DNA from: Chloroflexota bacterium | GTDB taxonomy: Bacteria > Chloroflexota > Anaerolineae > Ardenticatenales > Ardenticatenaceae | Assembly (NCBI GenBank): GCA_003520455.1 | Contig: DOUV01000706.1 | Coordinates: 1-8,759 of the forward strand | DNA: 8,759 bases | Direction of reading: 5' to 3' | Shown: positions 1 through 4,975 of the stretch, piece by piece | Numbering within the stretch: position 1 is the stretch's first letter | Layout of the letters: every line of letters starts with the position of its first letter | Notes under the pieces: generated by a model | Told to the model about the DNA's origin: nothing | What the model saw: only the letters and a program-made list of their open reading frames with translations | Databases searched by the model: none | Made by a program: the position numbers and the translations under genes

Positions 1-1108
1 GGGTCGACCCCGGCCGGTCAATCGTTGCCTGGTCGGTATCCACCAGCAATGGCAGAATCGGGTGCCCAAAGGGCGTCGTGCTGACCTCGATCTGCGCCTG
101 CTCCTGAAGCTGGCGGTGGATGGGAATGACGGCCTGCATGATCTTGTACTGCTCGGCGACCATTGCTTCGATGTCCGCCAGCCTGAAATTGCGTTCTTGC
201 TCGACGAAGCGGCGCACCGAGGCGACCTCACCGGTGGCCAGCCGCACCTCTCGAGTGCGAAACTCCTGCCCAAACCAGGCCAGGTTGAACCACATCTGCA
301 GATCGCGCAGGTCTTGGGCCGTGTAGGGGCGGCCCTGCCGTCGCTGGGCGAACAACTCAGTATAGCGGGGATGTGGGAAGATCTGGTTGTGCCAGTGGGC
401 GTCGAAGAAGGTCGCGAGGACTTGCTCTCGTTCCTCGCCGGTCAAGGTCTCGGCCGGCGTGAGTGTGAGCTCCAAGGCTCGATCGGTGGCACCGCATTCT
501 AGGTAGTCCTCGAGCTGCCACAAGAGCGTCGGCGTCAGGTTGATGGTCAGGCGGACACCAGGGTACTCGGCGACGAGGGCCGCCATCGAGTAATAGTCAC
601 GGATGGCATGTAGCCGCACCCAGGGATGAATGTAGCTGCCCCTTGCGGTCGGAAGGGAGATATCCTTGTAGATCGGCTTTGAAAGCATTGTCTCTGTCGC
701 GCCCCTGGCGTATAATCTTGCGGTCGGAAGGGAGATATCCTTGTAGATCGGCTGGTGCTGGTGCCACAGCAGGGCCAGGTACAACTTCGGCCCGACCTGA
801 AACGAGGCGGTCATCTCGCTGGCCTCGCCGCGGGCATTGCGCCCGTGGACGGTATAAACGACCCGATCGCCCCTGGAAAAGAGGCCAAGCCCGGTCTGCC
901 AGTGGCTATGGGCACCCTCGTTCCGTTGCCAGCGAGCCGCTACTCGGCCAGACTCGGTTGTCCCGTCGAGGTGCTCGACGCGGTAGGTTACCCACACCGA
1001 CTGCCCCGGCTCGATCGGCCAGGTCCCGATGTGGAGTGCCACCCGCTCGTCCGGGCTCACGCAGTGGGGCACGCGCGGAGCGTCGGGTGTCAGATGCCAG
1101 ATGTTCAT
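1..1108 (-). CDS. Glycoside hydrolase family 57 protein, N-terminal part (runs off the left edge)
   Basis: An uninterrupted minus-strand frame of 369 codons starts at the ATG at 1108 behind a GAGGTGGGGG Shine-Dalgarno and has no stop before the window edge. Residues 1-108 form a variable, probably beta-sandwich region. The GH57 catalytic domain then starts with LYLALLWHQHQP (109-120), the family's conserved HQP motif, followed by GSYIHPWVRLHAIRDYY (157-173), NLTPTLLWQLEDYL (190-203) and VSTTPFGHPILPLL (342-355). GH57 enzymes cleave or rearrange alpha-glucans such as starch and glycogen. The catalytic Glu and Asp lie further downstream, outside the window, so exact activity (amylase, amylopullulanase, transferase) cannot be decided. 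Oddity: residues 120-131 (PIYKDISLPTAR) recur exactly at 145-156, giving a 25-residue insertion exactly where the family normally runs straight from HQP-YKD to the PWVRLH segment. The gene lies downstream of the ferredoxin terminator and is probably transcribed separately. The family call is firm; whether the duplicated version is active is unknown. Confidence 0.9.
   Translation of the reverse strand, partial: MNIWHLTPDAPRVPHCVSPDERVALHIGTWPIEPGQSVWVTYRVEHLDGTTESGRVAARWQRNEGAHSHWQTGLGLFSRGDRVVYTVHGRNARGEASEMTASFQVGPKLYLALLWHQHQPIYKDISLPTARLYARGATETMLSKPIYKDISLPTARGSYIHPWVRLHAIRDYYSMAALVAEYPGVRLTINLTPTLLWQLEDYLECGATDRALELTLTPAETLTGEEREQVLATFFDAHWHNQIFPHPRYTELFAQRRQGRPYTAQDLRDLQMWFNLAWFGQEFRTREVRLATGEVASVRRFVEQERNFRLADIEAMVAEQYKIMQAVIPIHRQLQEQAQIEVSTTPFGHPILPLLVDTDQATIDRPGST
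642..753. repeat. Exact 37-bp direct repeat with a 38-bp spacer inside the GH57 gene
   Basis: The 37 bases at 642-678 are repeated without a mismatch at 717-753; the flanking bases on each side differ. The period is 75 bp, a multiple of three, so the reading frame survives and gains 25 codons. The spacer at 679-716 is not part of either copy. On the plus strand it contains TTGTCT (688-693), 17 bases, then TATAAT (711-716), which resembles a sigma-70 promoter, though nothing obvious is transcribed from it. Removing one copy plus the spacer restores the normal GH57 order. Confidence 0.95.
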
Positions 1109-1154
1109 TGCATCCCCCACCTCACTGTCTTCTTCCTTATCTCAGTCATCCTGG

Positions 1155-1237
1155 GACAAGGTTCAGGGATGCTCTACAGGGTGACACACGAACGCGCGTC
1201 ACCCTGTAAGCATCCATTGCCTCTGGCGAACCTTGTC
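1155..1237. repeat. Long interrupted inverted repeat between fdxA and the GH57 gene
   Basis: The inner stem pairs GGATGCT-C-TACAGGGTGAC (1167-1185) with GTCACCCTGTAAGCATCC (1198-1215): 18 base pairs with one bulged C, around a 12-base loop. An outer 10-bp stem pairs GACAAGGTTC (1155-1164) with GAACCTTGTC (1228-1237). The two stems are separated by 2 bases on one side and 12 on the other. There is no T-run, so a terminator role is unlikely. A palindromic repetitive unit or a small non-autonomous element footprint is more plausible, but no second copy lies in the window. Confidence 0.8.
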
Positions 1238-1242
1238 TAAGC

Positions 1243-1274
1243 GCAAGACCCCCACGAGTTCGCGGGGGTCTTGC
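1243..1274 (-). terminator. Hairpin terminator downstream of the ferredoxin gene
   Basis: GCAAGACCCCC (1243-1253) pairs perfectly with GGGGGTCTTGC (1264-1274), an 11-bp GC-rich stem with a 10-base loop, starting 17 bases past the ferredoxin stop. On the minus strand no clear U-run follows. On the plus strand the tail is only weakly T-rich (TTGCTGTT). Position and stem strength support termination of fdxA; the missing U-tract leaves some doubt about intrinsic termination. Confidence 0.7.
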
Positions 1275-1290
1275 TGTTGGAGCGAGCCCC

Positions 1291-1524
1291 TCATTTGAAA
1301 TAGTCCGCGTTCTTCTGGATGAAGCTTTTCCACTGCTCCGGCACTTCGACATCTTCGAAGATGGCCTCCACTGGGCATTCCGGAACACAGGCGCCACAGT
1401 CAATACACTCGTCCGGATGGATGTAGTATTGATCAGGGCCCTCGTAGATACAGTCTACCGGGCAGACCTCGACGCAGGCGGTATCCTTCACATCGATGCA
1501 CGGCTCGCAGATAACGTAGGTCAT
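1291..1524 (-). CDS. fdxA: Seven-iron ferredoxin (3Fe-4S/4Fe-4S), FdxA type
   Basis: A 77-residue soluble electron carrier. It opens with MTYVICEPCIDVKDTACVEV, followed by CPVDC (21-25), CIDCGACVPECP (40-51) and an acidic C-terminus. By homology with the Azotobacter and mycobacterial seven-iron ferredoxins, C9, C17 and C50 bind a 3Fe-4S cluster and C21, C40, C43 and C46 bind a 4Fe-4S cluster. The second position of the first CxxC-like motif is V12, not Cys, as in mycobacterial FdxA, which supports a 3Fe rather than 4Fe first cluster. An additional C6 is present. The start is set by AAGGAGG at 1534-1540, 9 bases upstream of the ATG. It sits 67 bases below the DUF2180-like gene, on the same strand, and is closed by a strong hairpin. 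Its partner enzyme is not known; the neighbouring flavoprotein remnant (1927-2088) may have been one. Confidence 0.93.
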   Translation of the reverse strand: MTYVICEPCIDVKDTACVEVCPVDCIYEGPDQYYIHPDECIDCGACVPECPVEAIFEDVEVPEQWKSFIQKNADYFK

Positions 1525-1591
1525 CGATTCGATCCTCCTTGTTTTTACTGATGGTCATGGCATGGCATTTCACCGTGCTGTGCAGCAACGA

Positions 1592-1792
1592 TCAGCCGGT
1601 CAGGCCCAGCACCTTCGAGCACTGCTTACAGAGGATGTGCATCGTTGACTGGCTCGCCCAACCGGAGACGCGCTGCACGAGTGGGATCTCGCGCTCGATC
1701 GCATGGTCCAGGCACAAGCCCATCCCGCAGATCGCGCAGACGGCGACCGCGTCCATGGTCTCGCCTGTCTTGGCGCACACGTAGCACTTCAT
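1592..1792 (-). CDS. Small DUF2180-like zinc-binding protein
   Basis: A 66-residue protein rich in cysteine pairs: MKCYVC at the N-terminus (C3, C6), then C19-x2-C22, C27-x2-H30 and C55-x2-C58. The spacing suggests a treble-clef or zinc-ribbon fold with two metal sites. It resembles the small DUF2180 family best known from archaea (MKCYVC...AVAVCxxCGMGLCxxH). The function of that family is not established; protein or nucleic-acid binding is a guess. The frame extends upstream to a further ATG at 1828, but AAGGAGG at 1801-1807 lies 8 bases before the ATG at 1792, so I use that start. The gene lies between the flavoprotein remnant and fdxA on one strand, which suggests co-transcription with the ferredoxin. 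Confidence 0.8.
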   Translation of the reverse strand: MKCYVCAKTGETMDAVAVCAICGMGLCLDHAIEREIPLVQRVSGWASQSTMHILCKQCSKVLGLTG

Positions 1793-1926
1793 CGGCCTTG
1801 CCTCCTTTCCAACCATATTCTGGTCCATCTCAGGGACGCCCTGCCAGCGCTACTTGGCCTGATGAGAGACGGGCCAAATGGCCTACGCCGGTCCTGCGGA
1901 GCGGGCAACTCCCCCGGCCCCCCGGA
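1793..1926. other. Intergenic leader between the flavoprotein remnant and the DUF2180-like gene
   Basis: No gene is supported here. A weak hairpin is possible: TTGGCC (1854-1859) with GGCCAA (1872-1877), overlapping a second short palindrome GGCC-AAAT-GGCC (1872-1883). There is no T-run. A run of C and G just below the remnant's stop (around 1912-1925) is compositionally odd. No clear promoter is seen. Confidence 0.4.
1801..1807 (-). promoter_or_regulatory. Ribosome binding site that sets the DUF2180-like start
   Basis: AAGGAGG, a full Shine-Dalgarno match, lies 8 bases upstream of the ATG at 1792. It lies inside the longer open frame that begins at 1828, so the 12 extra N-terminal residues of that frame are probably not translated. 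Confidence 0.8.
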
Positions 1927-2088
1927 TTATTGAGAAGAGAGCCCAAAGGCGTCGAAGCGATCACGCATCACCATGTAGACCGGACGGCCAACGAGCGGGA
2001 CGGTGACGGTCTCCGGGCCGAGCACGTAAGCCACCGTACCCCCGGCCGGGCCGGCTCCAACGATGATGGCGTCATACTGAACTGCCAC
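1927..2088 (-). pseudogene. Internally deleted FAD-dependent oxidoreductase (geranylgeranyl-reductase-like) remnant
   Basis: A 53-codon ORF starts at GTG 2088, 6 bases after the Shine-Dalgarno core GGAGG (2095-2099). Its first 24 residues, MAVQYDAIIVGAGPAGGTVA and YVLG, are a textbook FAD-binding N-terminus (beta-strand, GxGxxG at 11-16, helix). The next 25 residues include GRPVYMVMRDRFDAF (34-48), which resembles a segment normally about 80-100 residues into geranylgeranyl-reductase-family flavoproteins. The ORF then ends in GLSSQ and a TAA. The intervening FAD-binding and substrate-domain sequence and the whole C-terminal catalytic part are missing. Full-length relatives are about 350-450 residues and reduce isoprenoid side chains of lipids or quinones, often with ferredoxin as donor. 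I read this as a decayed gene with an intact translation start; a functional micro-protein is possible but unlikely. The family assignment from so short a piece is tentative; the FAD-binding motif is clear. Confidence 0.65.
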
Positions 2089-2100
2089 GATTCACCTCCC

Positions 2101-2242
2101 CACGAATAGACGCCGTGCAAGCGGCCTTCCGCCGGAAACGAGTATTCTCCACATGTGTCGCGCTCTACGTGTCGCGGCGCCATTCCCTGAGAAGGAAGCC
2201 GATTCCCCCCACTATTCCTGGTACGCTCACGTTCGTTCCGAC
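2101..2242. other. Intergenic gap between GAPDH and the flavoprotein remnant
   Basis: No gene is supported. Two exact 8-bp direct repeats GTGTCGCG (2155-2162 and 2169-2176) are spaced 14 bases apart, so they do not fall on the same helical face. They could be an operator-like site for the minus-strand remnant or chance. No convincing terminator for GAPDH and no strong promoter are visible. Confidence 0.35.
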
Positions 2243-3436
2243 CTACCCGCGCTGCGCCTCGGTGGATTCCGGCTCGGCCGGCTCCTCGGCGCCCGTGAAG
2301 CCGGCGCCCAGAAACTCGGCGTGGGTCGTCCGCACGGCCTCGATGGCCGGATGGGCCACCTCCGGCCCCGCCAGGTGGGTGATGGGCTGCGCGGTGGAGG
2401 GCAAGAAGCTCTTGGTGATCCCCAGCGCGGCGTCGGTCTTCCGGATGGAGGTGGCACCATCCGGCTCTACCCCGGTGAGTGCCCGGATGCAGTCGACGTT
2501 CTCGGGGATGACGATGGCCTCGTTGTGGACCTGGAAGGTCAGGTAGAGCTCGCGCGCGTCGGCCGCCAGGGCCTCCTCCCAGACGGCCACCTCCCACATG
2601 TCGGCGCGCGAGCGGTCCAGGTCGCGCATCAGCTCGATGACAGCATTGAGGGCTACCAGCCCGTCGGTGGCGCGCACGAAGGCGATGCGCGGTGCGTCCC
2701 ACAGGGCGTCGCGCAACTCGTCCAGGCTGACCGGCCGGGTGGTCTCGACCATCGCGAAGTGGAGGTGGCTCAGGGTGTAGGGCCCGGCCCCGGCCATGGT
2801 CGTGATGTCCAGGTCGGGGATGACGGCCTGCGCGTCGGGCCCCTGGTGGCTCGGCACCCTGGTCTCGGGGATGACGGTGTTGATCATCCCGTTCTTGTGC
2901 GACTCCCACGGGTCGGTGCCGCGCCGCAGCAGCACGGCGCGCGCCCGCTTCACCCAACCGTGGCGGTGCAGTGCGTGCATCACCCGGCTGAGCGCGGTGG
3001 TGTTGCACGAGACGACGCGGGCACACTGGCGGCCCACGGCGCCCTCGTAGTTGACCTGGGCCACGAAGGAGTAGCCGGCTAACTCGTGCTTCTCGCCGCC
3101 CTGCCAGATAGCCTTGACCCCGGCGGCCTGGTAGACCGCCTTGTTCCTGGCGCCGATGCCCTTGGGGGTGGCATCCACCACGATGTCCACCTGTCTGAGC
3201 AGGTCGTCCAGGGTCCCGGCCACGGGGATGCCGGCGGCCTCCATCTCGGCCCGCTTCTCAGGGACCGACGCATAGATGGGATAGCCACGCTCGACGGCCA
3301 CCCGGATGCGGTAGTCGTAGACCACGTCGGCCACACCGACCAGCTCCAGGTCGTCCTGCAGCGCCACGGCGTCGGCGACGCGCTTGCCGATGACGCCGTA
3401 GCCGTTGACCGCGACACGCGCCTTCTTGGTTGCCAT
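2243..3436 (-). CDS. gap: Type II (archaeal-type) glyceraldehyde-3-phosphate dehydrogenase
   Basis: A 397-residue cytosolic enzyme of the archaeal GAPDH family, which oxidises and phosphorylates glyceraldehyde 3-phosphate. The Rossmann motif NGYGVIG is at 11-17. DATPKGIGARNK and WQGGEKHE match the type II family, and the catalytic Cys is C144 in VVSCNTT. RRGTDP, VPSHQGPD and VIPENVDCIRAL are further landmarks. Two oddities stand out. The loop after the second strand reads GVADVVYDYRIR where archaeal enzymes usually have GVTKT(K/R)PD, so the basic residues associated with NADP binding are gone, hinting at NAD preference. The core ends near residue 344, where archaeal enzymes (about 335-345 residues) stop, leaving a roughly 53-residue Pro/Glu/Ala-rich tail. 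The upstream ATG at 3451 would overlap the SDR stop by 4 bases, but AAGGAG at 3443-3448 lies 6 bases before the ATG at 3436, which I prefer. It is probably co-transcribed with the SDR gene. No terminator is visible downstream. Confidence 0.9.
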   Translation of the reverse strand: MATKKARVAVNGYGVIGKRVADAVALQDDLELVGVADVVYDYRIRVAVERGYPIYASVPEKRAEMEAAGIPVAGTLDDLLRQVDIVVDATPKGIGARNKAVYQAAGVKAIWQGGEKHELAGYSFVAQVNYEGAVGRQCARVVSCNTTALSRVMHALHRHGWVKRARAVLLRRGTDPWESHKNGMINTVIPETRVPSHQGPDAQAVIPDLDITTMAGAGPYTLSHLHFAMVETTRPVSLDELRDALWDAPRIAFVRATDGLVALNAVIELMRDLDRSRADMWEVAVWEEALAADARELYLTFQVHNEAIVIPENVDCIRALTGVEPDGATSIRKTDAALGITKSFLPSTAQPITHLAGPEVAHPAIEAVRTTHAEFLGAGFTGAEEPAEPESTEAQRG

Positions 3437-3442
3437 GATTCG

Positions 3443-3448
3443 CTCCTT
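3443..3448 (-). promoter_or_regulatory. Ribosome binding site of the GAPDH gene, abutting the SDR stop
   Basis: AAGGAG lies 6 bases upstream of the ATG at 3436. Its first base is also the last base of the SDR stop codon, TGA, at 3448-3450. This coupling of stop and Shine-Dalgarno supports an SDR-GAPDH operon and the shorter GAPDH start over the ATG at 3451. Confidence 0.75.
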
Positions 3449-4263
3449 CATGAAAGTAGAAATCCACCATCCACAACGATTGTCTCACCAGTCACGTAGC
3501 CAGCCATGGGGGAGGCCAGGAACAGCACGACGGTGGCGATGTCGTCCGGCTGCCCCATGCGCCCCAGCGGAATCCGCGCCAGGAACGCCCGCTGCGCAGC
3601 TTCGAGTGCCGCGGCGTCCTCGGGTCGGGGCGAAGCTGCCTGCAGCGCCGCCACGCCAGGGGTTTGGATGCCCCCTGGCGCCACGGCGTTGACCCGAACC
3701 CCGGTGCCGCGGACTTCCCACGCCAGCGACTTCGTCATCATGACGAGGCCACCCTTTGAGGTGTCATAGTGGACCAGATTCCCGGTCGGGTGGAACGCAT
3801 CAATCGAGGCAATATTGACGACCGCGCCGGCGCCGGCCTTGATCATGTGGGGGAGGACCGCACGGGTACAGCGGGCCGCGCCCATGACGTTGACCTCGAG
3901 CGTCTTTGACCACAGCGCATCATCGGAGTCCAGGAAGGGCCTCATGGGAAAGATGCCGGCATTGTTCACCAGGACGTCAATGCGGCCGCGTTCCTGCGCG
4001 ATCTGAGAGATCACGCTCCGGACGGCCCCGGCGTCAGCCACGTCCATGTGGAAGGCCGTCGCGCTCCCGCCATCCGCCGTGATGGCCGCCGCGGTTTCCC
4101 GCGCCGCCCGTTCGTCGTAGTCGGTGACAGCAACGTTGGCGCCTGCCTCCGCGAGGCGCACAGCAATGGCCTGTCCAATGCCCATTCCCGCCCCGGTGAC
4201 AACCGCCATTTCGCCGGCCAGATTGAGCAGATCGGACAGCTTTCGTTTGGTTTGTATTCTCAC
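3448..4263 (-). CDS. Short-chain dehydrogenase/reductase (SDR), classical FabG-like
   Basis: A 271-residue NAD(P)-dependent oxidoreductase with the full classical SDR set: cofactor motif TGAGMGIG (23-30), acidic D48 at the end of the second strand (VTDYD), which favours NAD, NNAG (100-103), N125, catalytic S153 (NIASID), Y166 and K170 (YDTSK), and the C-terminal [10 protein letters not shown]. The substrate cannot be read from sequence; sugar, acyl or secondary-alcohol dehydrogenases look alike. The frame continues upstream to 4326, but the GTG at 4263 has AAGGAGG at 4271-4277, 7 bases away, and overlaps the stop of the upstream HMA ORF by 4 bases (GTGA), so I take GTG as the start. Its own stop abuts the GAPDH Shine-Dalgarno, so the two genes are probably translated from one message. 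Confidence 0.9.
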   Translation of the reverse strand: MRIQTKRKLSDLLNLAGEMAVVTGAGMGIGQAIAVRLAEAGANVAVTDYDERAARETAAAITADGGSATAFHMDVADAGAVRSVISQIAQERGRIDVLVNNAGIFPMRPFLDSDDALWSKTLEVNVMGAARCTRAVLPHMIKAGAGAVVNIASIDAFHPTGNLVHYDTSKGGLVMMTKSLAWEVRGTGVRVNAVAPGGIQTPGVAALQAASPRPEDAAALEAAQRAFLARIPLGRMGQPDDIATVVLFLASPMAGYVTGETIVVDGGFLLS

Positions 4264-4469
4264 GGGATGACCTCCTTGTTTTGCGCCGCCGCGACCGCAG
4301 CGAGCAAATGATCGGTGCCAACGCACTGCGGGTCATAGGCGGCCACTGCAATTCCGTCTTCGAGAAAGACCCGCGTCGCCAGAATCCCATCCAGGCTCAG
4401 CAACCCGTTCCTGACTCGGGTCGCGCTGCGCGGGCAACCCATCCCGGCCACGGCCAGGTAGGCGGCCAT
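4260..4469 (-). CDS. Heavy-metal-associated (HMA) domain-like small protein, possibly truncated
   Basis: A 69-residue frame with a ferredoxin-like HMA fold pattern: strand [21 protein letters not shown] with the metal loop GMGCPRS, then [25 protein letters not shown] and a final helix [14 protein letters not shown] proteins carry copper or similar soft metals via CxxC. Here the second Cys is Ser (C12-P-R-S15), so a normal two-thiol site is missing. The last residues are encoded by the SDR Shine-Dalgarno and the stop overlaps the SDR GTG, so the natural C-terminus may be lost. The ATG at 4469 is the best start but has no clear Shine-Dalgarno. Just upstream (4470-4491) the sequence changes abruptly to antisense nuoB, so the original promoter and leader appear to be lost. 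The frame stays open up to 5114, through antisense nuoB and the transposase piece, giving a possible chimeric product. Its expression is uncertain. Confidence 0.55.
   Translation of the reverse strand: MAAYLAVAGMGCPRSATRVRNGLLSLDGILATRVFLEDGIAVAAYDPQCVGTDHLLAAVAAAQNKEVIP
4271..4277 (-). promoter_or_regulatory. Ribosome binding site that selects the GTG start of the SDR gene
   Basis: AAGGAGG lies 7 bases before the GTG at 4263. It is embedded in the last codons of the HMA ORF, whose final residues (NKEVIP) are encoded by this leader, and the HMA stop overlaps the GTG as GTGA. Confidence 0.8.
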
Positions 4470-4490
4470 GGCTGTGGCAAGCGCCGGGTG

Positions 4491-4640
4491 ATCGACGCCT
4501 ATGCCGTGGTGCAGGGGGTAGATGAGATCGTCCCGGTGGACGTGTACGTCGCCGGCTGCTCGCCCCGCCCGGAGGCGCTGCTGCACGGCATCCTGAGCCT
4601 GCACGAGAAGATCCGGCGCGGGGATACTCAGCCACGTTAG
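4491..4640 (+). pseudogene. nuoB: nuoB C-terminal fragment (NADH-quinone oxidoreductase subunit B)
   Basis: A plus-strand frame of 49 codons ending in TAG at 4638-4640 reads [17 protein letters not shown], then [20 protein letters not shown]. This is the highly conserved C-terminal end of NuoB, including the Cys of the GCxPRPEA motif that ligates cluster N2 in complex I. Upstream of 4491 the match stops at once. The rest of the protein (more than 100 residues, with the other cluster ligands) is absent and no start is present. It is the only plus-strand gene piece in the window and is wedged between two minus-strand gene pieces, so it is a transplanted fragment rather than a working gene. Confidence 0.8.
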
Positions 4641-4644
4641 GGCT

Positions 4645-4784
4645 CCACCCCCAAGCGTTCGCGCACTCGTGACGGTACGTCGGCCCGGCGCCGAGAGCGC
4701 GCCGATCAGCAGGACTTGGGCAAGCTGCCAGACCAACTTGGAAAAGTGCGGGGCCAGCGCCAGCATCGTGGCTGGGGCGCTCAT
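4645..4784 (-). pseudogene. Transposase N-terminal fragment (IS701-like DDE family)
   Basis: The minus-strand frame from the ATG at 4784 reads MSAPATMLALAPHFSKLVWQ and continues LAQVLLIGALSAPGRRTVTSA. I recognise this pattern (LAxFAPLFSxxVWxxAQVLLxGAxLAPGxRTVTxALRVMGL) as the start of IS701-like DDE transposases. It breaks down after RTVTSA-RTLGGG, where the sequence becomes antisense to nuoB. None of the DDE catalytic residues remain and no terminal inverted repeats are visible, so this is a dead fragment. The family name rests on recalled pattern, without alignment. Confidence 0.65.
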
Positions 4785-4975
4785 CAGGATCGGCCGCCGT
4801 CGGGTGCGCTCAGCCTCGGTCAGTGCCTCGGCGGCGTCCACCCCGTCCCGTGATCCAGTCTGGCGCACGGGCAAACGCGCCGATGGCGCGGCGTTCATCC
4901 CGTGCCCTTCGATCCGCGGCAGGTGACGCAGCAGCCAGCCGGCCCACGCCCACGCGCGGCTTAAGGGTTTCGCGT
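4785..4975. other. Unassigned stretch upstream of the transposase fragment
   Basis: The minus-strand frame is open across this stretch. A possible start at ATG 4898 (GAAGGGCAC upstream) would give MNAAPSARLPVRQTGSRDGV followed by an Arg/Glu-rich linker into the transposase fragment. I recognise no domain. It may be the natural N-terminal extension or 5' flank of the transposase, or spacer left by the rearrangement. Confidence 0.35.

Noticed and set aside
62..502. Plus-strand open frames across 62-1240
   Set aside because: They lie opposite the GH57 frame, which has clear family motifs throughout; the plus-strand translations show no recognisable domain.
688..716. Sigma-70-like promoter TTGTCT-17-TATAAT on the plus strand
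   Set aside because: It lies inside the antisense of a coding gene with no plus-strand gene downstream; recorded only as part of the repeat spacer.
642..753. CRISPR-like repeat-spacer-repeat unit
   Set aside because: Only two repeats, embedded in frame within a protein gene, and no cas genes nearby.
2155..2176. GTGTCGCG direct repeats as a regulator operator
   Set aside because: Only 8 bp, two copies in GC-rich sequence, and no promoter alongside; noted in the gap description without a functional claim.
1968..3026. Long 352-codon minus-strand frame
   Set aside because: It overlaps GAPDH in another frame, is Arg/Pro-rich with no motif, and crosses the flavoprotein remnant out of frame.
2153..3082. 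Plus-strand 309-codon frame opposite GAPDH
   Set aside because: Antisense shadow caused by high GC; the Gly/Asp/Val/His-rich translation has no domain.
3437..3451. Alternative GAPDH start at ATG 3451 overlapping the SDR stop
   Set aside because: This ATG overlaps the Shine-Dalgarno of the ATG at 3436 and has no good ribosome binding site of its own.
4264..4326. N-terminal extension of the SDR frame to 4326
   Set aside because: No ribosome binding site, overlaps the HMA ORF, and adds residues absent from SDR proteins; the GTG at 4263 is well supported.
4899..4975. LPRIEGHG motif resembling the N-terminus of NiFe hydrogenase large subunits
   Set aside because: Only about eight residues match and nothing hydrogenase-like follows; taken as coincidence despite the nearby nuoB piece.
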